The notes under the pieces are model-generated. The model did not search any database. It saw only the letters and a list, made by a program, of their open reading frames with translations, and was not told the DNA's origin. A DNA stretch of 64,000 nt from Candidatus Woesearchaeota archaeon. GTDB taxonomy: Archaea > Nanobdellota > Nanobdellia > Woesearchaeales > UBA10216. This document shows, in pieces, positions 17,375 through 24,252 of this stretch. The number at the start of each line of letters is the position of its first letter. Positions within the stretch are counted from its first letter, which is position 1. The stretch spans positions 1 to 64,000 of the forward strand of contig JACPMZ010000003.1 of NCBI GenBank assembly GCA_016185705.1, in the 5' to 3' direction. The translations under genes and the position numbers were made by a program.

Positions 17375-18736
17375 TTAATTAAATCCAATAGCTTGCGCAA
17401 TTTTAGGAAGAGTCCGCCTGAACCAGAAATATCCGGCAGTTCCTGCCACAACATTTCCCATAGCAATGGCAATCCACACGCCAAGGATTGAAGATTGGAA
17501 TGCGTGAATCATAATCAGACTGACTGGCGCAGCAACTGCCGCTATGCGCAGCATGGAAATCCAGAAGCCGGGCCAAGACCTTCCAATGCCCTGGAAGGCA
17601 AATGCTTCAATGAACGTAATGCCCATAAAGCCGTATGTAAACGGAATTGACCACAGATAAAGCCGGGTGTACTGCGTAACTATCGGATCTGCTGTGAATA
17701 ATGCTATCAAAGGCAAAGCAAAAATGGCTGCTGCAATGCCTATGACAGCTGAAGAGCCAAACCCGATTTTGAATGAGTGCATGAACGCCTGCCTTGCTCG
17801 CGCAAAATTCTTAGCGCCAATGTTCTGTCCGAGCATTGCCATGCCGCCAAAGCCGTAGCCAATCGCAGGAAGAAACGCAAAAAATTCAACGCGGAAGGCA
17901 AGCGAAGCGCTGATAGCGCCTGATTCGCCGAACGCTGAGGCAGCGATAGCAAGCAGAACTGCCGTGCCCAAAGGACCAAGCGCGTTTGTCAGAGCAGCAG
18001 GGAAGCCAATGGACAGCACCTTTTTTACAGAAGCCAGCTTAATGCCGAGCTTTCCCGGCTGAAGCTGAACCATCATGGACGGCCGCGAAAGCACATAGAT
18101 GCCTGCAGCTATGAAAACAAACTGCGAAATAAGAGTTGCAATAGCCGCTCCCTGAATGCCCATTGCAGGAAACTGCTTCCAGCCGAAAATGAACAGCGGG
18201 TCAATAACAGTGTTAAGAATCGTTGACAGAGCCAGCAATTTCGTAAGCGTAAAGTTGTCGCCCTGCGCGTTGAAAGCAAAAATTATAGTCATCAAAACAA
18301 AGAGCAATATGAGTCCAAAGGAAGTTACTGTATAATACTGCATTGCCAGCGGAAAAATTGCGCCGGTAGCGCCAGCTGCCTTCAACAAAGGACTGCCGAA
18401 CAGGATTGCGATAACAGTAAATACAATGCCTGCAATTCCGGCAAGCACAAAAGACTGCGCAAGGATGCGCTTTGCCTCCTCCATGTTTTTTGCGCCAATG
18501 CTCATAGCCATCAAAACACCAGAGCCGGCAGTCATGCCCATGCTCAAAGCAACCATGACAAACAGAACAACCTGCGAAATGCTGACAGCAGCAATTGCCT
18601 CAGCAGATAATTTGCTGACCCAGAAAGCATCCACAGTGCTGTACAAAGCGTAGAAGAAAACCGAAAGCATCAGCGGCCAGGCAAGCGACCACATCTGCCT
18701 CGGAATATTGCCTTCACTAAGGTTTTGTCCGTGCAT
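17375..18736 (-). CDS. MATE-family multidrug/cation antiporter
   Basis: A twelve-helix exporter with two homologous halves (MWSLAWPLMLSVFFYALYSTVDAFWVSKL and the later repeat beginning VKKVLSIGFPAAL). MATE proteins expel cationic compounds using Na+ or H+. The track start at 18895 adds 53 residues read out of an inverted-repeat element; the true start is ATG 18736 (MHGQNLSEGNIPRQMW), with TTTATAAAC 20-28 nt upstream. It is monocistronic. Confidence 0.9.
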   Translation of the reverse strand: MHGQNLSEGNIPRQMWSLAWPLMLSVFFYALYSTVDAFWVSKLSAEAIAAVSISQVVLFVMVALSMGMTAGSGVLMAMSIGAKNMEEAKRILAQSFVLAGIAGIVFTVIAILFGSPLLKAAGATGAIFPLAMQYYTVTSFGLILLFVLMTIIFAFNAQGDNFTLTKLLALSTILNTVIDPLFIFGWKQFPAMGIQGAAIATLISQFVFIAAGIYVLSRPSMMVQLQPGKLGIKLASVKKVLSIGFPAALTNALGPLGTAVLLAIAASAFGESGAISASLAFRVEFFAFLPAIGYGFGGMAMLGQNIGAKNFARARQAFMHSFKIGFGSSAVIGIAAAIFALPLIALFTADPIVTQYTRLYLWSIPFTYGFMGITFIEAFAFQGIGRSWPGFWISMLRIAAVAAPVSLIMIHAFQSSILGVWIAIAMGNVVAGTAGYFWFRRTLPKIAQAIGFN

Positions 18737-18777
18737 CCCGCACAGAACCAGACATTTGTTTATAAATGTATGCCAGC

Positions 18778-18894
18778 TGTAAGGCAAACTTTCCAATGGC
18801 AACCAGCCCTGCCAGAGCGCTTTATTTTCCCCGCATTCAATGGAGAGAAAATAAAGCGCTGAAGGCTTTGGCTCAACGGAAACTTTGCATAACA
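18778..18894. repeat. Hairpin element, family 2, copy 1
   Basis: Outer arms TGTAAGGCAAACTTTCC and GGAAACTTTGCATAACA match at 14/17 when inverted. The inner arms AGCGCTTTATTTTC and GAAAATAAAGCGCT are a perfect stem. A related unit lies at 19482-19607. It sits just upstream of the MATE promoter and is wrongly translated as the MATE N-terminus in the ORF track. Confidence 0.7.
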
Positions 18895-18964
18895 CCGGTT
18901 TCTGCGCTTAACCGGCTATGGTACCATCTTATAGCCGCCAAATTCCAGAATCGTCAATACTGCA

Positions 18965-19102
18965 TTAATACAATTCCTGCTGCAGCAAACGATTATTTCC
19001 ATGAACATTTTTCTCATGCATATAAACCATTTCTGCGTAATTACCACAGTAGAAGCAAACGCCGTCAAGCTTTTCCTCACTGTCTTTTTTCTGTTCTAAC
19101 AT
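18965..19102 (-). CDS. 45-aa microprotein with a CxxC...HxxxxH finger-like motif
   Basis: Too short for the ORF track. ATG at 19102 follows a perfect Shine-Dalgarno GGTGA seven bases upstream, and the frame is open for 45 codons to TAA. The sequence has a charged start, then CFYCGNYAEMVYMHEKNVH, giving C-x2-C-x9-H-x4-H, which could hold one zinc ion like a compact C2H2 finger. It stands alone between the MATE-side hairpin and a second possible micro-ORF. Identity is unknown; coding status rests on the Shine-Dalgarno, the frame and the motif. Confidence 0.5.
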   Translation of the reverse strand: MLEQKKDSEEKLDGVCFYCGNYAEMVYMHEKNVHGNNRLLQQELY

Positions 19103-19247
19103 TTTTTTCACCTATTAATTTCCGAACCTGTTCGGTATTATCCATCTGCGCTTTTCTGACAACATTGTCAATTTCATACACAATGCCAAGAAAATCGCAA
19201 TCCCCCCAAAAGAGGGAGGATTTTACTCCTCACTTTACTTTAACTTA

Positions 19248-19319
19248 TTAACTCTTCGCCTCGCCTTCCGGCTTACGCTCTTTACCGCCTTCTGATGGCG
19301 CATTTGTCTCTTCGCTCAT
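19248..19319 (-). CDS. Possible 23-aa charged micro-ORF
   Basis: ATG 19319 opens a 23-codon frame (MSEETNAPSEGGKERKPEGE...) ending in TAA, followed by a small stem GAGGA/TCCTC and C/T-rich sequence. Upstream AAGTGAAC is only a weak Shine-Dalgarno. A disordered, highly charged peptide is encoded if it is translated. Low confidence. Confidence 0.22.
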   Translation of the reverse strand: MSEETNAPSEGGKERKPEGEAKS

Positions 19320-19481
19320 TCTGTTCACTTCCCGGCTAATTTATCCACCTGCGGCAGAACATAAAACATGCTGCCATAACATTTCTTAGCATCCTGTTAA
19401 TCCTTTCCACACAAAGCAGAGAACATTAGCAGATTTACCTGCAAATGAAAAAGCTGCCTGCCTATATAAACTTATGTATTT

Positions 19482-19607
19482 TGTAAGGCAAACTTTCCAG
19501 TTTCCTCCAATCCTGGCCTGTTCAAGCGCTTTATTTTCCACTACCTTAACCTTAAGGGGGAAAATAAAGCGCAGAAAGTTGAGAAGCCACTGGAGCTTCA
19601 CATAACC
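19482..19607. repeat. Hairpin element, family 2, copy 2
   Basis: Shares TGTAAGGCAAACTTTCCA, the inner arm GCGCTTTATTTTCC with its complement, and the right-hand CATAACC with the copy at 18778-18894. The outer arms are more decayed; only TCCAG/CTGGA pairs clearly at the tips. No target duplication is visible. Confidence 0.65.
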
Positions 19608-19664
19608 TGTTTTGGATGCTACTCTGCAAGGTATTAAATAGTAACAGTACTTTCTGCTGTTAAA

Positions 19665-19805
19665 GTGGCAGATTACAATGTTGTGCTGTTCTGTAAAGGA
19701 TGCAAAAAGCGCTTAGTGGTGGCTTCCAAGGATAAAAGGAGACTGTTCTGCAACAGCTGCCAGAAGAAATCAGATGCGTACAGGAAAGAAATGGATAAGG
19801 AATAA
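19665..19805 (+). CDS. 46-aa zinc-ribbon microprotein
   Basis: Missing from the ORF track because of length. GTG 19665 opens 46 codons with two CxxC knuckles: VLFCKGCKKRL and LFCNSCQKK, 18 residues from first Cys to third, a compact treble-clef or ribbon spacing. The protein is basic (many Lys/Arg), which suits nucleic-acid binding. TATTAAATAG at about 19631-19640 lies 27 nt upstream, so a leaderless GTG start is plausible. Neighbours give no functional hint. Confidence 0.6.
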   Translation: MADYNVVLFCKGCKKRLVVASKDKRRLFCNSCQKKSDAYRKEMDKE

Positions 19806-19894
19806 AGCGGCGGAAATTTTGGGTGAGAGTTTCTCATCGATCAAAATGCAGCGGCAGGCAAATTTTTTTGATAACTTTTGCAGTGAGCGGCCGC

Positions 19895-20239
19895 TCAGTA
19901 CAAAAAATCCAGCTCATCCGAGCGCACCGTAATTTCGGTTTTCACTTTTTCAGGTTTTTCTTCCGGCTTTTCCTGCGCCTTTTGCTGCGGGTTCATTTCC
20001 AAAACCTTCTTCAGGTTAATGTTGCCGCAGCGCAGGCAGTTTGCATAAGCGCCCCATTTTCCCTCCTTTATGTCAACATAGCTTCCGCAGGCGCATTTCA
20101 AGCCGGAAAGCTGCATTTTCCTGTGGGCGATGCATACAGGGATGCCCTGCGCGCTCTTTACCACGCCCTGCTTCCCGCAGAACGGGCAGGAGTCAACTCG
20201 CGACGCGCCGTAGCGCTTTCTTAAGTACATGGAATTCAC
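19895..20239 (-). CDS. Zinc-ribbon protein, topoisomerase-like fingers
   Basis: A soluble 114-residue protein with three Cys pairs: CPFCGKQG, then CACGSY, then CLRCGN, with a conserved basic start YLRKRYGASRV. The spacing recalls the C-terminal zinc ribbons of DNA topoisomerase I. A charged Lys/Glu/Pro tail follows. The GTG start overlaps the HtpX stop; ATG 20230 is an alternative. It is co-transcribed with lemA and htpX, though the functional link is unclear. Confidence 0.6.
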   Translation of the reverse strand: MNSMYLRKRYGASRVDSCPFCGKQGVVKSAQGIPVCIAHRKMQLSGLKCACGSYVDIKEGKWGAYANCLRCGNINLKKVLEMNPQQKAQEKPEEKPEKVKTEITVRSDELDFLY

Positions 20240-21132
20240 ATCTCTTCAAGCCTTCTGACGCGCTCCCCAATCGGCGGGTGGGTCATGAACAAGCCGTTTA
20301 AGAAGCCTTTCGACTTTCTAAACGGGGTTGAAATGAACAAATGAGCTGTTGCCTGATTCGCCTTGTCAACAAGCGGGTCAGGGTCATTCGCTATCTTTTT
20401 CAACGCTCCCGCAAGGCCAGCAGGGTAGCGCGTCAGAACAGCTCCGCCAGCGTCTGCCATAAACTCCCGCTTCCTGCTGACCGCAAGCTTAATCATCTCG
20501 CCAATTACAGGGGATAATATTGCCAGCAAAAGCCCTGCCAAAATGAGGATGATGGCAACCTGACTGCTGCTCTTCCTGCCTCTGTGCCCGCCCCACAAGA
20601 AGCTGCGCAAAAGAAACTGGCTCATCAGAGTGACAACGCCAACCAGAACAACAGTAAGCATCATGAAACGAATGTCAAGGTTCTTTATGTGCGACATCTC
20701 ATGGGCAATGACGCCCTCAAGCTCCTGCCGGTTCATCGCCTTAAGCAATCCGGAAGTGACAGTTACCGAAGCGTGCTTCGGATCGCGCCCTGTAGCGAAA
20801 GCATTAAGCGCAGAGTCGTCTATAACGTAAGCTTTAGGGGCTGGAATTCCTGCAGCTATTGACAGCCCCTCAATCGCATGATAAAGATGCGGCAGCTCCT
20901 TCTTTGTTACCGGCTTTGCGCCAGACATTCCGAGAATCATCGAATCGCCAGCCCCCAACATTATAAGCGAATAAACCACTGCAGCAATAAGCGCCAGAGC
21001 CACGCCGAAATACATGCTGCCGTAAAAAAGGCCAAACGCCGCTCCAAGAGCGCTGATTACAACAGCAAAGAGAAGTATAAGCAACCAGGACTTCAGCTTA
21101 TTCGCCCTAACCTCGTCAAAAGCTATTCGCAT
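20236..21132 (-). CDS. htpX: HtpX-like membrane zinc metalloprotease
   Basis: An M48 peptidase with two N-terminal membrane helices, the zinc site HEMSHIKNLD (about residue 143), two further helices and a third-ligand region KREFMADAGG. It degrades damaged membrane proteins with the active site facing the cytoplasm. The ATG follows a GGTG site 13 nt after the LemA gene. The LemA-HtpX pair is a recurrent gene couple in bacteria and archaea. Confidence 0.92.
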   Translation of the reverse strand: MRIAFDEVRANKLKSWLLILLFAVVISALGAAFGLFYGSMYFGVALALIAAVVYSLIMLGAGDSMILGMSGAKPVTKKELPHLYHAIEGLSIAAGIPAPKAYVIDDSALNAFATGRDPKHASVTVTSGLLKAMNRQELEGVIAHEMSHIKNLDIRFMMLTVVLVGVVTLMSQFLLRSFLWGGHRGRKSSSQVAIILILAGLLLAILSPVIGEMIKLAVSRKREFMADAGGAVLTRYPAGLAGALKKIANDPDPLVDKANQATAHLFISTPFRKSKGFLNGLFMTHPPIGERVRRLEEM

Positions 21133-21144
21133 CAGCGCACCAAA

Positions 21145-21699
21145 TCAGAACTTAACCTTGACGTTCTTTCTCTCTTCTGCAGAAGCCTCAAACAAGCCTT
21201 CCTTTCCGAATTTAAGCTGCCTTGCAAAGATGCTGTTCGGGAATGTTTCTATCTTCGTATTGAACGCCATGACAATGTCGTTGTAATGCTGCCTTGCATA
21301 GGAAATCTTGTTTTCAGTGCCTGCAATCTCCTCCTGAAGCTGAATAAAGTTCTCATTCGCCCGCAAAGTCGGGTAGTTTTCGGATACTGCAAAAATTGAC
21401 TTAAGTGTTTCACTCATCATGTTAGAAGCCTTTGCTTTCCCTTCCATGGTCTTCGCTGACATGATTGAAGTGCGGGCCTTAGTCACGCTCTCCAGAAGAG
21501 TCTTCTCATGCTTCATGTAACCCTTCACAGACTCAACAAGGTTCGGAATGAGGTCATTGCGCCTCTTCAGCTGGACATCAATCTGCGCAAAGCTGTTTTT
21601 CACCTGATTGCGCAGCCTGATAAGACTGTTATAAAGAAAAATGACAAACAGCACAACGAAAACAACTACGCCGCCCGCAATAATAAACGCGCTTACCAT
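21145..21699 (-). CDS. lemA: LemA family protein
   Basis: One N-terminal membrane helix (residues 4-24), then the antiparallel helical LemA domain (YNSLIRLRNQVKNSFAQIDVQLKRRNDLIPNLVESVKGYMKHE; later ARQHYNDIVMAFN and the C-terminal F-F). The exact role is unknown; it is repeatedly coupled to HtpX and may adapt it to the membrane stress response. It is the first gene of the lemA-htpX-zinc-ribbon operon, with CATTTATATATTG about 30-40 nt upstream. Confidence 0.9.
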   Translation of the reverse strand: MVSAFIIAGGVVVFVVLFVIFLYNSLIRLRNQVKNSFAQIDVQLKRRNDLIPNLVESVKGYMKHEKTLLESVTKARTSIMSAKTMEGKAKASNMMSETLKSIFAVSENYPTLRANENFIQLQEEIAGTENKISYARQHYNDIVMAFNTKIETFPNSIFARQLKFGKEGLFEASAEERKNVKVKF

Positions 21700-21866
21700 G
21701 CATTACCTTTTTTTGAGAAGCATAGTTCAATATATAAATGTTTTTTTTTCCAGCTGCCTGCACTCAAGCATATCTGCCTCAGCATATAAGTTTGCTGCTT
21801 AAATTGCGGTTTGCTATTTAGTAAATCCCGCTCTTTATTCATAAATTAATGAGATTTACTATTACA

Positions 21867-22460
21867 TCAAGCGCTCTCCCTGAACTTCCCTTCCATCATT
21901 ATTTCTTTAAGCGGACGCCTGCCGCCCGGCGATTCTGCCGGCTGAGCTTCAATATCCCTGCTGCCCCTTTTTCCAATTGCTATCATGGCTTCAACTTCAT
22001 AGCCGTCAGGTATCTCAAGCTGCTTCCTTGCCTTGCCATAGTCAAACCCTTCCATGCCATGCACCACCAAATCCCTGCTTACGGCTTCTATAGCGAGGTT
22101 TTCCCACGCTGCTCCGGAATCAAAACTATGTGTCTTTGACGGAGTTCCATTAACCTCAAATGTTTTTCTGGAAATTACAACAACCAGCACAGCAGCATTC
22201 CTGGCCCACTTCTTATTGCCCTCTACCAGCAGGTTAAGGAATGTATCCCAGTGCTCTGTGTTGCGCCTTGCATAAAGAAATCTCCACGGCTGGGCATTGT
22301 ATGAGGATGGCGCCCATTTTGCCGCTTCAAACAGCGGCATCAGCTCATTCTCAGCAATCTCCCCGCCACTCATCGCCCTTGGAGACCATCTGCCCAGTAT
22401 AACCGGATTAATTTTGTGCTCCGGCTTTCTCGCGCTTAAAGCCATTTCCTGCAGTTTCAT
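21867..22460 (-). CDS. Nitroreductase-family flavoprotein
   Basis: An FMN-dependent oxidoreductase of the nitroreductase fold: LGRWSPRAMSGGEI near the N-terminus, WAPSSYNAQPWRFLYA (FMN loop, about residue 50), and the C-terminal AMIAIGKRG segment. The physiological substrate cannot be read from sequence. AAAGGTGAAAA before the ATG is a strong Shine-Dalgarno. It is monocistronic. A second, more distant nitroreductase is at 41160. Confidence 0.85.
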   Translation of the reverse strand: MKLQEMALSARKPEHKINPVILGRWSPRAMSGGEIAENELMPLFEAAKWAPSSYNAQPWRFLYARRNTEHWDTFLNLLVEGNKKWARNAAVLVVVISRKTFEVNGTPSKTHSFDSGAAWENLAIEAVSRDLVVHGMEGFDYGKARKQLEIPDGYEVEAMIAIGKRGSRDIEAQPAESPGGRRPLKEIMMEGKFRESA

Positions 22461-22540
22461 TTTTCACCTTTCCATTGTAGTTAAGGCTGCGCCACAGAGT
22501 TCTTTCGCAGAGTCCTGCGCTTCAGACGCTCAACCTCTGC

Positions 22541-22675
22541 TCAGCCCTTCTTTATTTTCTCTATCTGCTCAGACACGCCCTCTGATTCCCTGTCAAGAGA
22601 TTCCTTGTACTCTGCCAGTCTCTCTATCTTCTCCTCTTTCGTGAGGAAGCTTCTGCCCGGTTCGCATGCGCACAT
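22541..22675 (-). CDS. 44-aa coiled-coil microprotein (RxFLTKEEKIE type)
   Basis: Absent from the ORF track. ATG 22675 follows GGAGGTACCAAG, and AAATATAAATATTA lies further upstream. The peptide begins MCACEPGRSFLTKEEKIERL and continues as one charged helix to TGA. The opening cysteines and the FLTKEEKIE helix are a pattern I recognise from small prokaryotic proteins, often next to PadR-type regulators. Its promoter is shared with the divergent PadR gene, so it is probably that regulator's target. Confidence 0.65.
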   Translation of the reverse strand: MCACEPGRSFLTKEEKIERLAEYKESLDRESEGVSEQIEKIKKG

Positions 22676-22692
22676 CTTGGTACCTCCACCAA

Positions 22693-22749
22693 TATCGGTT
22701 ATCCGATAAGAAAACAGAGGTAATATTTATATTTATCGGTTATACGATA
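22693..22749. promoter_or_regulatory. Paired palindromic operators between PadR gene and microprotein
   Basis: The 16-mer TATCGGTTATCCGATA (22693-22708, inverted arms TATCGG/CCGATA) recurs as TATCGGTTATACGATA at 22734-22749, centres 41 bp apart. A third partial copy, CGCATATCCGA, follows. They overlap the divergent TATA elements and are likely binding sites for the adjacent PadR-type regulator. Inference from sequence only. Confidence 0.6.
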
Positions 22750-22796
22750 TCGCATATCCGAAAAAACTATAAATGAGCTTACAGCATGGACGTGCT

Positions 22797-23105
22797 ATGA
22801 GAAGATGCTGCGACATGAAAGGGTTCCTGAGCTTCCAGGTTTTGAGGCTTATAGGCAACAAGCCAATGTCTGGCGAGGAACTGCGATGCGAGCTGGAGAA
22901 AAGAAGGGGCAGCAAACCCAGCCCCGGCACCATCTATCCGGTGCTGAAATCATTAGCTGAGAATGGATGGATAAAAACCAGGGATTCCGGGAAGGAAAAG
23001 AAATATCAACTGACTTTAGCGGGCCGCAAGGAGCTGAATGACGCGACAGGAAGATTCATCTCCATATTCTGCGACATGGGGGAAGATTTTAAGAGGGCAA
23101 AATAA
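22797..23105 (+). CDS. PadR-family transcriptional regulator
   Basis: A 102-residue winged-helix protein with the PadR signature PSPGTIYPVLKSLAENGWI and wing KKYQLTLAGRKEL, and a short C-terminal helix for dimerisation. The start is moved from 22773 to ATG 22797 because ACTATAAATG overlaps the earlier ATG and is 25 nt from this one. It is divergent from the 44-aa microprotein with repeated palindromes in between, which suggests autoregulation. Two cysteines near the start (MRRCCDMKG) might sense redox or metal, which is speculative. Confidence 0.8.
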   Translation: MRRCCDMKGFLSFQVLRLIGNKPMSGEELRCELEKRRGSKPSPGTIYPVLKSLAENGWIKTRDSGKEKKYQLTLAGRKELNDATGRFISIFCDMGEDFKRAK

Positions 23106-23413
23106 ACATGCGCAACGGATTTTCTTAAAAACAGGTATTGCAACTGAACCCATAATGGCGACAATGACGCTATTTGCCCTATTGTTCATATGATTTACTT
23201 CAAATTTTTTTGTCCTGGTCGTAAGCTCTGCTGATAATGCGGCATTTCGCTTTCATGCTTCACCCACTGCCTTTTCATCTCCCCCCGAATTTTAAGGGGA
23301 GATGAAAAGGCAGCGGATTTGTGGTTGGAGATGAGATTTTCAACATAGTTTCCTGGTTGTCAAAAAGTTTAAAAACAGCAGTCAATAAAACCATCTAAAA
23401 AAGAGGTGTTTTT
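23106..23413. repeat. Intergenic region with C-rich hairpin element
   Basis: The perfect stem CTGCCTTTTCATCTCCCC with its complement (23267-23313) surrounds CCGAATTTTAA, the same inner layout as the MITEs. Near-identical direct repeats TCCTGGTCGT (23213-23222) and TCCTGGTTGT (23352-23361) could be a decayed target duplication, but no terminal inverted repeat is clear. TTTAAAAAC at about 23368-23377 is the promoter of the Cys-rich gene. Confidence 0.5.
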
Positions 23414-23572
23414 ATGGGTTGCAAGAAGTGTGGCGGCAAGACAGGGGGCTACAAGTGCGACATATGCGGTGCACTTGCTTCGCATCATATCGAAGACCAT
23501 TCCTGCGGAGGTTCCCACTGCATGCCTATGTGCTCTGCCTGCAATCAAGCGGAAGTAAAGTGCAAATGCTGA
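23414..23572 (+). CDS. 52-aa cysteine-rich metal-binding microprotein
   Basis: Not in the ORF track. ATG 23414 lies five bases after GAGGTG and about 40 nt after a TATA-like TTTAAAAAC. The product has ten cysteines and four histidines in 52 residues: CKKC, CDIC, C-x4-C, CSAC and a terminal CKC. The pattern (GCKKCGG, YKCDICG, CGG-HCMP, AEVKC) matches a widespread class of small Cys-rich bacterial/archaeal proteins as I recall it. Likely a zinc or heavy-metal binder; the precise role is unknown. Confidence 0.7.
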   Translation: MGCKKCGGKTGGYKCDICGALASHHIEDHSCGGSHCMPMCSACNQAEVKCKC

Positions 23573-23584
23573 AAAATTTGCTGA

Positions 23585-23635
23585 AAATTTTGTAAATTTC
23601 TTTAAAATGGTGGATGCGCTGCTGGTTTATGCACA
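23585..23635 (-). pseudogene. Possible relic of a RelE C-terminus
   Basis: On the minus strand the frame reads RIHHFKEIYKIF, closely resembling the C-terminus of the adjacent RelE toxin (IDHRKRIYKKL). At DNA level AAAGAAATTTACAAAAT parallels AAAGAATTTACAAAAAA. No upstream toxin body or start is present. It may be the tail of an older toxin copy left after exchange of the module; the match is short. Confidence 0.3.
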
Positions 23636-23679
23636 GCGGCTGGAAAGCATCTGCCTTTTTAGGCTCTTCTGATCTCCTC

Positions 23680-23934
23680 CTATAATTTTTTGTAAATTCT
23701 TTTCCTGTGATCAATTTCAAAGACAAGAATGTGCAGCTGCTTATGAACAATTTCTGCTATAACCCTGTAGTCACCTACTCTTAGCTTATGAAGGTCTTCT
23801 CCCACTAATCGCTCAAAATGCTGTTCCGGGCGTATTCTTGCACGTTCCAAAGCAAAAACTATTCTTCCTGCGACTGCCTGAGGCAATTTCCTAAGCTGTT
23901 TTCGTGCCTTTGTTGACAGTATTACTTCATACAT
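23680..23934 (-). CDS. RelE/ParE-family toxin
   Basis: An 84-residue RelE-fold protein: YEVILSTKARKQLRKLPQ at the start, LHKLRVGDYRVIAEI in the centre and a terminal HRKRIYKKL that supplies basic and Tyr residues typical for ribosome-dependent mRNA cleavage. The start codon adjoins the antitoxin stop, so the pair is translated together. Activity is inferred from family. Confidence 0.85.
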   Translation of the reverse strand: MYEVILSTKARKQLRKLPQAVAGRIVFALERARIRPEQHFERLVGEDLHKLRVGDYRVIAEIVHKQLHILVFEIDHRKRIYKKL

Positions 23935-24153
23935 TTACAATCCCAGCTCCTTCTTGACTACCGAGAGCGGGATGCCTTTACCTTCAGCTATTTCCTTGCG
24001 AGCAATTGCTATATCTCTTTTAGTCTGCTCAGAAAGCTCCATAGTGTCTTCCAACAAGTCCCAGAGTATTTCTTCATAAGTATCTTTATCAGAGAAGCGC
24101 CTTTTTGCCAAAGCATCTTTCAAATCTTCACTGACCTGAATTGTGGTTACCAT
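23935..24153 (-). CDS. Antitoxin partner of the RelE toxin
   Basis: 72 residues: an N-terminal TTIQVSEDLKDALAKRRFSDKDTYEEILWDLLED segment of ribbon-helix-helix-like antitoxins, then an acidic C-terminal helix that would wrap the toxin. It is the first gene of the module, with TATA-like sequence near 24170-24182. It probably represses its own promoter, as such antitoxins do. Confidence 0.75.
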   Translation of the reverse strand: MVTTIQVSEDLKDALAKRRFSDKDTYEEILWDLLEDTMELSEQTKRDIAIARKEIAEGKGIPLSVVKKELGL

Positions 24154-24215
24154 AGCGAATCTATTGTATTACTATAGTTTATAAGCTTTTCGTCCGGGAA
24201 AGAGGCGTCTATCAT

Positions 24216-24238
24216 GAAAGAAAGCGCCGCGGGGGAAA
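24216..24238. repeat. Copy of the tRNA-Ser 3' end and flank (att-like)
   Basis: GAAAGAAAGCGCCGCGGGGGAAA matches 20 of 23 positions of 26676-26698, the acceptor end of tRNA-Ser(GCU) and its downstream flank, in the same orientation. A third related copy is at 25311-25353. Between the copies lie the Fic gene and the HEPN/MNT pair, which is what site-specific integration at a tRNA 3' end would leave. Confidence 0.6.
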
Positions 24239-24241
24239 CTA

Positions 24242-24252
24242 GGTGACTACAT
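24242..24252. repeat. Direct repeat GGTGACTACAT, Fic 3' side
   Basis: An 11-bp sequence overlapping the Fic stop codon. An identical copy at 25220-25230 lies between the Fic TATA box and its start, so the gene is bracketed exactly. Confidence 0.6.

Larger units (their letters stand above)
19103..19664. other. Intergenic region with a possible micro-ORF and a hairpin element
   Basis: It holds a possible 23-codon ORF (19248-19319, minus) and the family 2 hairpin copy at 19482-19607. The ORF 19386-19601 (minus) in the track is a translation of the hairpin. Nothing else is supported. Confidence 0.5.

Noticed and set aside
18737-18895. N-terminal 53 residues of the MATE ORF
   Set aside because: They are translated from an inverted-repeat element and contain the TATA box of the real gene.
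19386-19601. 71-aa ORF on the minus strand
   Set aside because: It lies entirely across the family 2 hairpin and lacks a start signal.
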